Shown: one piece after another, positions 44,381-54,178 of the stretch
How the letters are laid out: every line of letters starts with the position of its first letter
How positions within the stretch are numbered: position 1 is the first letter of the stretch
Source: an uncultured Alistipes sp.
Lineage (GTDB): Bacteria > Bacteroidota > Bacteroidia > Bacteroidales > Rikenellaceae
DNA length: 63,133 bases
Direction of reading: 5' to 3'
NCBI GenBank assembly: GCA_900769445.1
Contig: CAAGGR010000042.1
Location: 1-63,133, forward strand
The notes under the pieces: model-generated
Told to the model about the DNA's origin: nothing
Database searches by the model: none
What the model saw: only the letters and a program-made list of their open reading frames with translations
Translations under genes and position numbers: made by a program

Positions 44381-46888
44381 TTAGAAAATTCCAAGTTCCT
44401 GCAAGCGCGCCTCCAACGACTGCAAATCGTAGTACTTTATCTCGCGCTGCTTAGAGCCAATCTGTGGGCCTACGATACCTGCGCGCTCAAGCTGCAGCAT
44501 AATACGGCCAGCACGGTTGAAGCCCACCTCGAAGTTACGCTGTATCATAGATGTAGAGATAACACCATTAGATACCGCCTCGCGAGCAATCTCCGCAAAC
44601 TTAGGGTCGTACTTCTGTGGGGCGCTACTCTCCTCGCTGCCGAAGCTGATGCCTGCCTCGCTACCCGCCTCTGGGATATAGTCTGGGAGGTTATATGCCG
44701 AGGTATAGCCCTGCTGAGCGCCAATATGGTCGACAATGCGCTCCACCTCTGGAGTGTCGACAAAGGCGCACTGGATACGTGTAGGCTCACCTCCACTGAG
44801 GAACAACATATCGCCACGACCAATAAGCTGGTTAGCACCTGGCTGGTCGATAATAGTACGCGAGTCGGTCATCTGCATAACACGGAAGGCGATACGCGCA
44901 GGGAAGTTAGCCTTGATACCACCCGTGATGACCTTAACATCTGGGCGCTGCGTAGCAACGATAAGGTGAATACCTATAGCACGTGCCTTCTGCGCCAAAC
45001 GCATAACTGGCTTCTCGACCTCCTTAGCAGTCATAATAAGGTCGGCAAACTCATCTATCACAACCACGATATAGGGCAAGAAACGATGACCATTCTCAGG
45101 GTTGAGTCTACGATGTAGGAATTTGTCGTTGTACTCAACGATATTCTTTGCTGCCGCCTTCTTACACAACTCCAAGCGGTTCTCCATCTCGGTACACAAG
45201 GAGTTGAGGGTATTTACCGCAACCTTAGGGTCGGTAACGATAGAGTCCTCCTCCGACTCCATCTTCGCCAAGAAGTGCTTTTCGAGTTTGTTGTACAACG
45301 AGAACTCCACCATCTTAGGGTCTATAAGCACGAACTTCAACTCCGCAGGATGCTTCTTATAGAGCAACGACGTGATGATGGCATTAAGACCTACCGACTT
45401 ACCCTGACCCGTAGCACCTGCAACAAGCAAGTGTGGGAGTTTGGCAAGGTCGAAGGTATAGTTTTCGTTCTGGATGGTGCGACCTATAACCACCGGAAGT
45501 TCTGCCTTAGAACCCTGGAACTCCTCAGAGCAGATAGAGGAACGCATCGACACCGTCTGCTTGGTGTGGTTAGGCACCTCGATACCGATAGTACCACGAC
45601 CCGGCATTGGGGCGATGATACGTACGCTCTGCGCCCTTAGATTTTGCGCGAGGTCATCCTCCAAGCCCTGAATACGCGAAATCTTAACACCTGGCTCCTG
45701 CACAATCTCATACAACGTAACGGTAGGACCTACCGTAGCGGTCATACTTATAATAGGTATATGGAAGTGGAGCAGTGTCTCGCGGATACGCTCCTTATTT
45801 CTAAATATCTCATCCTCGTCGATAGCACTTACAGTCTTATGGTCGGTAAGCAACTGCGCTGTAGGTGGGTCATAGTGCGCGAGGTCGAGCATAGGGTCGT
45901 ACAACTCGAGCTTCTCCTCCTCAGCATCCTTAGGCTTGAACTCCTGAACGGTGATTACAAGGGTGTCGTCATCATCTTCCTCGCTCTCCTCAGCCTGCTC
46001 CTCGATACCAAGCACCTCATCTACCTCGATAGGACTCTCCACATCCGCAGCGCGCTCCTCGTCGGTTAGAGGCTCTACAACAAACAACTCTTCTACACTT
46101 GGCTCTGGCTCTGGCTCTGATTCTGGCTCTGACTCCACAGCATCCATAGCCTCCTGCTCCTCGGTTGGGTCCTCAGTTGGCTCCTGCTCTTCAGCCTCAT
46201 CATCGTCATACTCCTCGTAGATCTCCTCAACCGCTGGTTGCTCCTCCTGCTTATGACGGTGCAAACGACCAAAGGCGCGACGTGTAACGCTCGTAACGCC
46301 ACCCACAACATGCTCTCCAGCACTATCTACCACCTGCAAGAAGTTGCGATTGATAAGTAGTCCTGTCATTATCCAGCCCGCGATGATAACAAGCAGCGTA
46401 CCCACACCACCAATCATATCGCCAAGCCATATATCGAGTGCGATGCCATAGTCGCCACCAAGTCCCGAGCCAAAGACTCCCCACGCAGTGCCGAAGATAT
46501 AGCCCATCGTGAGCGAGCCAAGCACCAACACAAGAGCAAATATCATCAAGAAACGGTACAGACGCAGCGGCTTATAGCGGAACAAACGCCAGCCAAAGAC
46601 CAAGAATATAAAGGAGATAACCACAGCAAAGAGACCAAAGCCCCCGCCCACCAAGCGATGTGCCACCAAAGCACCGCCCTGACCACATATATTCTTAAAC
46701 TCGGGCGTAGCCATAGGCACACCAATCTCTGCGATAGCGCTCATATCCTCTGCCCAGTAGAAGATATACGATACTATCGACGAGAAGAGGAATGCTCCGA
46801 TAAGCATTAGTACAAAACCCGATATTAGTCGTATGTTGTCTGCGGTGGAGAGCTGTTCGTAGTTGTCAACTCTGTCTCGTTTTGCCAT
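44381..46888 (-). CDS. ftsK: DNA translocase FtsK
   Basis: 835 aa. Four N-terminal membrane helices (to about residue 175), a highly acidic Glu/Pro/Ser linker (about 215-330), then the motor: Walker A GATGQGKSVGLN, Walker B YIVVVIDEFADL, ATQRPDVKVITGGIKANFPARIAFRV, and a C-terminal gamma winged helix (DPKFAEIAREAVSNGVISTSMIQRNFEVGFNRAGRIM) that reads orientation signals. Pumps the chromosome terminus at the septum. Confidence 0.95.
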   Translation of the reverse strand: MAKRDRVDNYEQLSTADNIRLISGFVLMLIGAFLFSSIVSYIFYWAEDMSAIAEIGVPMATPEFKNICGQGGALVAHRLVGGGFGLFAVVISFIFLVFGWRLFRYKPLRLYRFLMIFALVLVLGSLTMGYIFGTAWGVFGSGLGGDYGIALDIWLGDMIGGVGTLLVIIAGWIMTGLLINRNFLQVVDSAGEHVVGGVTSVTRRAFGRLHRHKQEEQPAVEEIYEEYDDDEAEEQEPTEDPTEEQEAMDAVESEPESEPEPEPSVEELFVVEPLTDEERAADVESPIEVDEVLGIEEQAEESEEDDDDTLVITVQEFKPKDAEEEKLELYDPMLDLAHYDPPTAQLLTDHKTVSAIDEDEIFRNKERIRETLLHFHIPIISMTATVGPTVTLYEIVQEPGVKISRIQGLEDDLAQNLRAQSVRIIAPMPGRGTIGIEVPNHTKQTVSMRSSICSEEFQGSKAELPVVIGRTIQNENYTFDLAKLPHLLVAGATGQGKSVGLNAIITSLLYKKHPAELKFVLIDPKMVEFSLYNKLEKHFLAKMESEEDSIVTDPKVAVNTLNSLCTEMENRLELCKKAAAKNIVEYNDKFLHRRLNPENGHRFLPYIVVVIDEFADLIMTAKEVEKPVMRLAQKARAIGIHLIVATQRPDVKVITGGIKANFPARIAFRVMQMTDSRTIIDQPGANQLIGRGDMLFLSGGEPTRIQCAFVDTPEVERIVDHIGAQQGYTSAYNLPDYIPEAGSEAGISFGSEESSAPQKYDPKFAEIAREAVSNGVISTSMIQRNFEVGFNRAGRIMLQLERAGIVGPQIGSKQREIKYYDLQSLEARLQELGIF

Positions 46889-47080
46889 AATTAGTAATTA
46901 GAAATTAGTAATTAGTAATCGTTAAAAGGCTATGCCTTTTTGGGGAAAAGAGACGGAAGAGACGGAAGAGACGACAACGAAACAGAGTATCAAAAATTCT
47001 CTCTGTTGTCCCTGTTGTCTCTGTTGTCCCTGTTGTCCCTGCTCTCGCCTTAATCGCAAAGTTCACCTTTCAGTTTTCAC
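46889..47080. repeat. Mosaic of intergenic repeat modules upstream of ftsK
   Basis: Contains TAATTAG copies (46890-46918), a hairpin AAAAGGCTATGCCTTTTT (46924-46941), AGAGACGG repeats, a GACAACGAAAC/GTATCAAAAAT core and CTGTTGTC repeats, then CTTAATCGCAAAGTTCACC. The same order recurs at 54891-55005 and, inverted, at 53857-54003. The end overlaps the murI stop codon (47063-47065) and last codons. Confidence 0.75.
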
Positions 47081-47857
47081 TTCGTTTATTATTCTCTTTC
47101 CTCGCGCCTCAAGGCTTGCTCTATACTCCTCATCAGCAAAGCTTATAAAGCGGTACTCCGCCTTATGGTCGCCTCTTGCTGCTATCTTGTAACGCTTTAG
47201 CAGCCACTCCACCCTGCGGGCTACAGCCGCACCAGAGTCCACGATATCTATCCCCCTACCCGCAACAATATCCTCGATATGGGGGCGCAGGAATGGGTAG
47301 TGTGTACAGCCAAGCACTATCTTATCGATGCCGCTATCGAGCAGTGGCTCCACGACCCTACTAACAGCCTCGTATGCCTCAACAGAATCCTCTTTGCCAG
47401 CCTCAACTAAGTCCACAAACCTCTCGCCCACGACCTTCAAGACCTCGACACCCTCGGCATAGCGCGACGTGGTGCTAAGGAACATATCGCTTCTAAGGCT
47501 ATGCGCCGTGGCAAGCACCGCAATACGCTTAGTCTGCGTACTAAGACAGGCGGGCTTAACAGCTGGCTCTAAGCCCACGATAGGCATATCGCTCCATATA
47601 TCGCGCAGGGTAGATATAGCAGCTGTAGTGGCGGTATTACAGCCCACAACAACCAACTTAACACCCTCATCCACAAGTCTTTGCACAGAAGCCTTAGCAA
47701 ATTCCGTAATCTCCTCACGCGAGCGACCACCATAGGGGCAATTCTTACCGTCGCCAAGATAGACGATAGACTCATGTGGAAGAAGTCGACACAGCTCACG
47801 CCACACCGACAGACCTCCAAAGCCAGAATCGTAGACTCCTATCGAACGGTTATCCAT
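47063..47857 (-). CDS. murI: Glutamate racemase
   Basis: 264 aa. Supplies D-glutamate for peptidoglycan. Two catalytic cysteines are seen in VVGCNTATTAA and VLGCTHYPFL, plus N-terminal YDSGFGGLSVWREL and YGGRSREEI. The last residues, VKTER, are encoded by a repeat module (see 46889-47080). 3 bp after aroK. Confidence 0.94.
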   Translation of the reverse strand: MDNRSIGVYDSGFGGLSVWRELCRLLPHESIVYLGDGKNCPYGGRSREEITEFAKASVQRLVDEGVKLVVVGCNTATTAAISTLRDIWSDMPIVGLEPAVKPACLSTQTKRIAVLATAHSLRSDMFLSTTSRYAEGVEVLKVVGERFVDLVEAGKEDSVEAYEAVSRVVEPLLDSGIDKIVLGCTHYPFLRPHIEDIVAGRGIDIVDSGAAVARRVEWLLKRYKIAARGDHKAEYRFISFADEEYRASLEARGKRIINEVKTER

Positions 47858-47860
47858 ATC

Positions 47861-48379
47861 TTACACTCGTTGTACTCTCTCTATAATATCGTTAACGACA
47901 GCATCGTCGCTCATAGTATTGCAGTCGACCACAATGTGCGCCTTTGTGTAGTATGGCTCACGTTGTGCCAGATGCTCGTGCATAAATTGTAGTAGCTCCT
48001 CGTCGCTCTTACCGCGAAACATAGGTCGCTTCTCCCTGCCATAAGCCGAGAGGCGCGATAGTATCTGCTCGGGGCTACGCTGAAGGTATATCGTTGTACC
48101 CATACTATTTAGGCACTCCATATTATCCTCCCACGCTGGCAATCCGCCACCCGTAGCAACGATGCCTTCATAGCCCTCCGTTGCAAGCCTTTCGAGAACC
48201 TCTCTCTCCGAGCGACGGAAGTACTCCTCGCCCTCGTAGTGGAAGATATCGGCAATCGTTGCCCCCACACTCTGCTCCACAAGGGTATCGGTATCGACAT
48301 ACCCCACCCCGAGAGCCTTAGATAGGCGCTTTGCCAAGGAGCTTTTACCCGAGCCTGCGTATCCTACCAATATGAGCAT
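47861..48379 (-). CDS. aroK: Shikimate kinase
   Basis: 172 aa from ATG 48379; an in-frame GTG at 48385 overlapping the parC stop (TAGTG) is the alternative start. Walker A GYAGSGKSSLAKRL, substrate motifs YVDTDTLVEQ, ATGGGLP and GREKRPMFRGKSDEEL. Phosphorylates shikimate in the aromatic amino acid pathway. Tight spacing with parC and murI. Confidence 0.93.
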   Translation of the reverse strand: MLILVGYAGSGKSSLAKRLSKALGVGYVDTDTLVEQSVGATIADIFHYEGEEYFRRSEREVLERLATEGYEGIVATGGGLPAWEDNMECLNSMGTTIYLQRSPEQILSRLSAYGREKRPMFRGKSDEELLQFMHEHLAQREPYYTKAHIVVDCNTMSDDAVVNDIIERVQRV

Positions 48380-48384
48380 AGCCA

Positions 48385-51150
48385 CTAACTAAACAAGTCC
48401 AACTGCGCAGCCGAGAAGCCAGCATCATCGCCCTCCGAGCGCTTAGCGTAGTCCACCGTAGGGTCGCTAACTATCTCCTCGCCCAAGATATCGCCCATGT
48501 CGATACTCTCCTCTACAGCATCCACGATATCGGCCTCTACGCCATCCATAAGCTCCTCATCCTCCTCGCTCTGGTAGTCCTCATCCTCAGGGGTCTGTGG
48601 CTCTATAAAGCGGAGCGATGCCACATCGTAGGTCGTAATACGCTTACCCTTAGCTCTGTGGCTCTTGATGCCGATAAACTCGTCGACGTCCACCAACTCC
48701 TGTGGGCGCTGGGCGTGGTTACCACCGAAGGTAACCTCCAACGTTGCACCCTTACGGTAGGTTATAGCCACCATCTTTTGTGGTGCATCCTCCTCCAAGA
48801 AGAACTGCGTCTTATCGCTCGCCTCGAGCTGGAAGCGCTTCATATAGTAATACTTCAACTCGCCATCGTAGTAACATACCGAGTATACCCTCTCTGCCAC
48901 AAAGCGCTCAACGCGGATGGTGTCGTCAGGGAAGTGCTGCTGCACATCGAAACCTGTGATGTAGTACTGATTCTTGGCTGTCCACACCACAATCTTATCA
49001 TCGCCCTTGAACTCGCCAAGAAGATGGCCTCTACCATCGGTATTTAGGCGACGCACATCCTCGTCGTACCATATATTCTGTCCGCCGAGCGTAGAAGCAC
49101 CCTTCTCCTTAAGCACAATCTTGTTGATGGAGTAGCGCGTAACGAGGTTACCCACACTCTGACGACCCTTGATAGCCAACGTAGAGAGGTCGAGGTCGAT
49201 GATACACTTCTTCAACCTTGCACGTGGGCGCAGATATATCTTCAAAACCTCAGCCTCGCCATTAGGGTTGACAGAGAGATAGAGCAACTCGCTCTTTGCC
49301 GTACCCTTCGTAAGGTCGTACTCCTTATCGCGCGTAACGCTCTTAATGGCGCAACGCTTCATCATAATAGCGCCACCACGACCATCACGATAGAGCATAT
49401 TGTAGATCGTGCGCTCGTCGTTACGCTTATATATACCTATATAGTAGATACCCTTATCGAAGAATGCCTTCTCGGATATCTTGGTAATCTTATACCTACC
49501 ATCCTTCAATATCACAATCACGTCGTCGAGGTTAGAGCAGTCGCAGACAAACTCCGAGTCCTTCATCGACTTACCCATACCGAAGAAGCCCTCAGCCCTA
49601 TCAACATAGAGTTTAGCATTTGATGATGCCACCTTCCAAGCCTCAATAGCGTCAAACTCTCTAATCTCGGTCTTACGCTCCTTGCCCTCGCCATACTTAG
49701 CCTTGATACGCTCGAAGTAGGCAATAGCGAAGTCGGTGAGGTGGTCGAGGTCGTGCTTTGTCTGCTTGATATCGGCCTCAATCTGCTTAATCTCGTTATC
49801 GGCCTTATCTGAGTCGTAGCGCGAGATACGGATGAACTTTAGCTCTGTAAGACGCTGAACATCCTCCAAGGTAACCTCCCTGCGCAACTTCTTCTTAAAT
49901 GGCTCAAGACCCTTATCCACCGCCTCGTATGCAGCCTCACGGGTGCGACAACCCTCGATTAGCTGATAGAGCTTATTCTCAATGAAGATACGCTCCAAGG
50001 ATGCCGCATGCCAAGCCTCGTTTAGCTCGTTTAGCTTAATCTCAAGCTCCTTACCAAGCAACGCCTTAGTGTGGTCTGTAGAGTAGCGCAAGATGTCGCT
50101 AACGCCCATAAACACAGGCTTGTTATCTACAATGACGCAGGCATTTGGCGAGATAGAGACCTCGCAATCGGTGAAGGCATACAATGCGTCGATAGTCTTA
50201 TCCGAAGACTCATCTGCTGCCACCTGAATAACAATCTCAACCTTCTCAGCGGTGTTGTCATCGACCTTCTTAATCTTAATCTTACCCTTGTCGTTAGCCT
50301 TAATGACAGACTCCTTAATCGACTCCGAAGTGGTGGTATATGGTATCTCGGTAATAGCCAAGGTGCGCTTATCAATCTTCGAGATGCGGGCGCGAACACG
50401 CACCGAACCACCACGCAGACCATCGTTGTAGTTCGTTGCATCCATAATACCGCCCGTCTGGAAGTCTGGCAAAAGAGTGAACTCCTCGCCACGAAGATAG
50501 GCTATAGAGGCATTGATAAGCTCGTTGAAGTTGTGTGGCAAAATCTTTGAGGCAAGACCTACGGCAATACCATCGGCACCCTGCGCCAAGAGCAATGGGA
50601 ACTTCACTGGCAAGGTTACAGGCTCCTCCTTTCTACCATCGTATGCCAACATCCACTCCGTAGTCTTCTTGTTGTAGACCACATCCAAGGCGAACTTCGA
50701 CAAGCGAGCCTCGATATAACGACCTGCAGCGGCCTCATCACCCGTGAGGATATTACCCCAGTTACCCTGCATATCGATAAGCAGGCCCTTCTGACCCAAC
50801 TGTACCAAGGCATCCTTGATAGAGGCATCACCGTGTGGGTGGTACTGCATAGCCTGACCTACGACATTTGCAACCTTATTGTAACGGCCATCCTCCACGC
50901 ACTTCATCGCATGGAGAATACGACGCTGAACAGGCTTGAGTCCATCCTCCAAGTGTGGCACAGCGCGCTCGAGGATAACATACGAGGCGTAGTCCAAGAA
51001 CCAATTCTTGTACATACCCGTAAGACGGCGCATACTATCCTCGGCAGAGGTCAACACGCCATACTTACCCTTAGGAGCATCGTCCATCACCTCCTCCGCA
51101 TCAACCATCTGAGGCTCTTCAACCTCCAAAATATCCTTTGTATCCTCCAT
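48385..51150 (-). CDS. parC: DNA topoisomerase IV subunit A
   Basis: 921 aa. Breakage-reunion domain with catalytic Tyr in AAAGRYIEARLS, preceded by QYHPHGDASIKDALVQLGQ. The C-terminal region carries degenerate beta-propeller blades (about 520-840) and an acidic tail (PEDEDYQSEEDEELMDGVEADIV in order). Adjacent to the B subunit with a TAATG overlap. Assigned ParC rather than GyrA because of this pairing and the short B subunit. Confidence 0.9.
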   Translation of the reverse strand: MEDTKDILEVEEPQMVDAEEVMDDAPKGKYGVLTSAEDSMRRLTGMYKNWFLDYASYVILERAVPHLEDGLKPVQRRILHAMKCVEDGRYNKVANVVGQAMQYHPHGDASIKDALVQLGQKGLLIDMQGNWGNILTGDEAAAGRYIEARLSKFALDVVYNKKTTEWMLAYDGRKEEPVTLPVKFPLLLAQGADGIAVGLASKILPHNFNELINASIAYLRGEEFTLLPDFQTGGIMDATNYNDGLRGGSVRVRARISKIDKRTLAITEIPYTTTSESIKESVIKANDKGKIKIKKVDDNTAEKVEIVIQVAADESSDKTIDALYAFTDCEVSISPNACVIVDNKPVFMGVSDILRYSTDHTKALLGKELEIKLNELNEAWHAASLERIFIENKLYQLIEGCRTREAAYEAVDKGLEPFKKKLRREVTLEDVQRLTELKFIRISRYDSDKADNEIKQIEADIKQTKHDLDHLTDFAIAYFERIKAKYGEGKERKTEIREFDAIEAWKVASSNAKLYVDRAEGFFGMGKSMKDSEFVCDCSNLDDVIVILKDGRYKITKISEKAFFDKGIYYIGIYKRNDERTIYNMLYRDGRGGAIMMKRCAIKSVTRDKEYDLTKGTAKSELLYLSVNPNGEAEVLKIYLRPRARLKKCIIDLDLSTLAIKGRQSVGNLVTRYSINKIVLKEKGASTLGGQNIWYDEDVRRLNTDGRGHLLGEFKGDDKIVVWTAKNQYYITGFDVQQHFPDDTIRVERFVAERVYSVCYYDGELKYYYMKRFQLEASDKTQFFLEEDAPQKMVAITYRKGATLEVTFGGNHAQRPQELVDVDEFIGIKSHRAKGKRITTYDVASLRFIEPQTPEDEDYQSEEDEELMDGVEADIVDAVEESIDMGDILGEEIVSDPTVDYAKRSEGDDAGFSAAQLDLFS

Positions 51151-53024
51151 TAGTTAATCTGTTTCAAATTTTCGATAATATCCTCCTCCACACGAAGGTT
51201 GCCCACGATGAAATCCTTACGGTCGGGGGTATTCTTACCCATATAGAAGTCGAGCAGGTCGTGGATAGGGTCATCCTTCGTGAGGCGCACCTTATCAAGT
51301 CGCATACCCTCACCGATGAACTCCTTGAACTCGGCAGCCGATATCTCACCAAGACCCTTAAAGCGGGTAATCTCTGCCTGAGCGCCACACCTCTTAATTG
51401 CCTCCTGGCGCTCCTCATCCGAGTAGCAGTAGTGCGTCTCCTTCTTATTGCGGACACGGAACAATGGGGTCTGCAAGATATACAAGTGGCCCAAGCGGAT
51501 GATATCTGGGAAAAACTGCAAGAAGAACGAGGTTAGCAACAGACGAATGTGCATACCGTCGACATCGGCATCCGTAGCGATGATAACCTTATTGTAGCGT
51601 AGGTTATCCATATCCTCCTCGATGTTGAGTGCCGCCTGCAAGAGGTTAAACTCCTCATTCTCATATACTACGCGCTTAGTTAGACCGTAGCAGTTGAGGG
51701 GCTTACCGCGCAACGAGAATACGGCTTGCGTACGAGGGTCGCGGCTCGAGGTGATAGAACCTGATGCTGAGTTACCCTCAGTGATGAATATCATTGTCTG
51801 CTCCGCCAAGTCCGACTTATCGGTATAGTGAATCTTGCAGTCGCGGAGCTTCTTGTTGTTAAGTGATACCTTCTTTGCTGCCTCGCGCGCCTTTTTCTGC
51901 ACACCCGAAATAGCCTTACGCTCCTTCTCGTTCTCCACAATCTTCTTCTGGAGAATCTGCGCAGTCTCAGGATGCTTATGTAGGTAGTTATCCAAGTTCG
52001 TAGCGAGGAAGTCGCCCACAAACTGACGCATGGTAATACCCTCCTCCTTATCCTTAGAGCCGAGCTTTGTCTTGGTCTGCGACTCGAAGATAGGGTCGTC
52101 AACCCTCACCGATATAGCAGCGATGATAGAGGTGCGTATATCCGATGGGTCGTAGTCCTTGCGGTAGAACTCCTTGATGGTCTTAGCCACAGCCTCACGG
52201 AAGGCGGCCTGATGCGTACCACCCTGTGGGGTGTACTGACCATTCACAAAGGAGTAGTATGCCTCGCCATAACCGTTGCCGTGGGTGATAACAATCTCGA
52301 TATCATCGCCCGAGATATGTATTGGAGCATATAGTGGCTCGTTCGACATATTGTCGTTCACAAGGTCTAAAAGACCATTCTTCGATATGTAGGGCTTGCC
52401 ATTAAGCACCACGGTAAGACCGAGGTTGAGGTAGGTGTAGTTCTTGACCATCTGCTCCACATACTCGATGTTGTAGGCATAGTCACCAAAGACCTCACGG
52501 TCCACCACGAACTCCACATATGTACCATTCTGCTCCTCCACGCCACTCTCCGAGCGGTCGGTAAGCTCCAAGCCCTGCGAGAAGGTTACGGTACGAGCCT
52601 CGCCATTACGCACCGAGCGAGCGAGGAAGTGTGTCGAAAGCATATTCACCGCCTTAACACCCACGCCATTGAGACCTACCGTCTTTTTGAAGGCATCGCC
52701 ACCATACTTACCACCCGTGTTCATCTTGCTCACAGCATCCGCCAACGCCTCCAACGGAATACCTCGACCATAGTCGCGCACCGACACTTTATCACCCTCT
52801 ACGGTAATCTCGATACGCTTACCTGCACCCATAATAAACTCGTCGATAGAGTTATCCACAACCTCCTTTAGAAGGACATAGATACCATCATCCGCCTGAG
52901 TGCCATCGCCCAACTTGCCGATGTACATACCTGGACGCAGACGTATATGCTCGCGAGGCGAAAGGGTTACAATCGCCTCCTTACCATACTCCGCTACGGG
53001 GTTTGTCAAATTCAATTCTGCCAT
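51150..53024 (-). CDS. parE: DNA topoisomerase IV subunit B
   Basis: 624 aa. GHKL ATPase (EVVDNSIDEFIMG, VRDYGRGIPLE, GLNGVGVKAVN), transducer, and Toprim (FITEGNSASGSI, IIATDADVDGMHIRLLL). Length fits ParE-type B subunits. Decatenates daughter chromosomes with ParC. Overlaps parC by one base. Confidence 0.92.
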   Translation of the reverse strand: MAELNLTNPVAEYGKEAIVTLSPREHIRLRPGMYIGKLGDGTQADDGIYVLLKEVVDNSIDEFIMGAGKRIEITVEGDKVSVRDYGRGIPLEALADAVSKMNTGGKYGGDAFKKTVGLNGVGVKAVNMLSTHFLARSVRNGEARTVTFSQGLELTDRSESGVEEQNGTYVEFVVDREVFGDYAYNIEYVEQMVKNYTYLNLGLTVVLNGKPYISKNGLLDLVNDNMSNEPLYAPIHISGDDIEIVITHGNGYGEAYYSFVNGQYTPQGGTHQAAFREAVAKTIKEFYRKDYDPSDIRTSIIAAISVRVDDPIFESQTKTKLGSKDKEEGITMRQFVGDFLATNLDNYLHKHPETAQILQKKIVENEKERKAISGVQKKAREAAKKVSLNNKKLRDCKIHYTDKSDLAEQTMIFITEGNSASGSITSSRDPRTQAVFSLRGKPLNCYGLTKRVVYENEEFNLLQAALNIEEDMDNLRYNKVIIATDADVDGMHIRLLLTSFFLQFFPDIIRLGHLYILQTPLFRVRNKKETHYCYSDEERQEAIKRCGAQAEITRFKGLGEISAAEFKEFIGEGMRLDKVRLTKDDPIHDLLDFYMGKNTPDRKDFIVGNLRVEEDIIENLKQIN

Positions 53025-53027
53025 ACT

Positions 53028-53085
53028 AATTTATTAATGAGTAATTAGTAGTGAGTAATTACTCTTTACTAATTTTTTCTACCTC
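53028..53085. repeat. TAATTAGTAA simple repeat between plsC and parE
   Basis: Runs of TAATTAGTA and AGTAATTACT, partly palindromic. The plsC stop codon (53069-53071) and its final Asn codon lie within the run. Confidence 0.6.
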
Positions 53086-53800
53086 TTACCTCTGCCAATG
53101 CATCAACCATGTCTGTTCGCACCTGCGACATCACATCCTTAATATCGCGTGATACCACCTCCTCAGCAGGAATAGGTGGCAACACCTTGATTGTAGTTAT
53201 ATTTCTCCAGTTAATCATCCAACCCTTGCGCACCAACGAGCTTGTACCATCCAACACGATAGGGAGGATAGGCACACCCGCATCCTTAGCAAGAATAAAG
53301 GCTCCAGCCTTGAAGTTGTGAATCTCGCCATCCTTAGAGCGCGTACCCTCAGGGAAGATAGCAACAGAGGCCCCCTTCTTCAACCACTCCTTACCCTTGG
53401 TATGCACCAACTGCATAGCCTCCTTAGCACTTGCGCGATTGATAACGATATCGCCATGCATCAAGAGCAAGCGACCTACCAATGGAATGCGATATACCTC
53501 CTTCTTAGATACCCACTTGAAGACCAAAGGGAGGTTGTAGATGCTAATAATATCTACCATCGACTGGTGGTTAAGCACCATAACATATGCCTTCTCTGGG
53601 TCGATATTCTCCATACCCTCCACCTTACGCTTCGCCAGTGGCGCGAAGATAAATACCGTTGCCGTGAGCCATGACGAAATCTTGTGTACAACAGCTCTCT
53701 TTTTATCGAAAGGATAGCATACAACAAGGGCGACCCATGATGCCAAATAAAGCACCAACCACGCCATAGAAACCACGATGTAATAGATAACACTTAACAT
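53069..53800 (-). CDS. plsC: 1-acyl-sn-glycerol-3-phosphate acyltransferase
   Basis: 243 aa. N-terminal membrane helix (IVVSMAWLVLYLASWVALVV), then the acyltransferase motifs NHQSMVD (HX4D) and FPEGTRSKDGEI, and IPLVGRLL. Makes phosphatidic acid. Its promoter -7 box is TATCTTTG on the minus strand at 53841-53848. Confidence 0.92.
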   Translation of the reverse strand: MLSVIYYIVVSMAWLVLYLASWVALVVCYPFDKKRAVVHKISSWLTATVFIFAPLAKRKVEGMENIDPEKAYVMVLNHQSMVDIISIYNLPLVFKWVSKKEVYRIPLVGRLLLMHGDIVINRASAKEAMQLVHTKGKEWLKKGASVAIFPEGTRSKDGEIHNFKAGAFILAKDAGVPILPIVLDGTSSLVRKGWMINWRNITTIKVLPPIPAEEVVSRDIKDVMSQVRTDMVDALAEVRGRKN

Positions 53801-53840
53801 AATAAACCGAGTTAGTATTTCATAAATATATATAATCGCG

Positions 53841-53848
53841 CAAAGATA
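53841..53848 (-). promoter_or_regulatory. -7 element upstream of plsC
   Basis: TATCTTTG on the minus strand, 41 bp before the start codon; no clear TTTG at the usual distance. Confidence 0.45.
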
Positions 53849-53856
53849 AGAAAAAA

Positions 53857-54003
53857 AACTGAAAAGTGAAAAGTGAAAACTGAACTTTGCGACTTTGCGA
53901 TTAAGGAGACAACAGAGACAGCAGAGACAGCAGAGACAGCAGGGAGATTTCTGTGATACCCGACCTCGCTGTCGTCTCTTTCGTCTCTTTCGTCTCTTTC
54001 GTC
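53857..54003 (-). repeat. AGAGAC-type repeat element, inverted copy
   Basis: On the plus strand: AAAGTGAAAAGTGAAAACTG, then CTTTGCGATTAAGGAGACAA and CAGAGACAG repeats, then a run of CTCTTTCGT. Read backward it parallels the copies at 46948-47080 and 54891-55005. Confidence 0.7.
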
Positions 54004-54013
54004 CCCTTCACCT

Positions 54014-54148
54014 CGAACACACCGAACATCCGGAACATTGAGAACACGGGGAACATCGGGAACATCGGGAACATCGGGAACATCCGGAACATCCGGAACA
54101 TCCGGAACATCGGGAACATTCGGAACATTCGGAACATGGGGAACACCC
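54014..54148. repeat. Tandem array of fifteen 9-bp units (GGAACATNN)
   Basis: Units such as GGAACATCG, GGAACATCC and GGAACATTC follow one another without spacers. It ends at GGAACACCC then flips into TGTTCC. Reads through in frame (Asn-Ile-Gly/Arg tripeptides) but looks noncoding. The end is part of the inverted repeat 54113-54178 / 54633-54698. Confidence 0.9.
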
Positions 54149-54178
54149 TGTTCCGATGTTCTTTTGTTCCCTTGTTCC
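54113..54178 (+). repeat. Left arm of a 66-bp perfect inverted repeat
   Basis: Identical to the reverse complement of 54633-54698. The arms are separated by 454 bp. Contains part of the 9-bp array and a distinctive end (CTTTTGTTCCCTTGTTCC). Confidence 0.88.
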
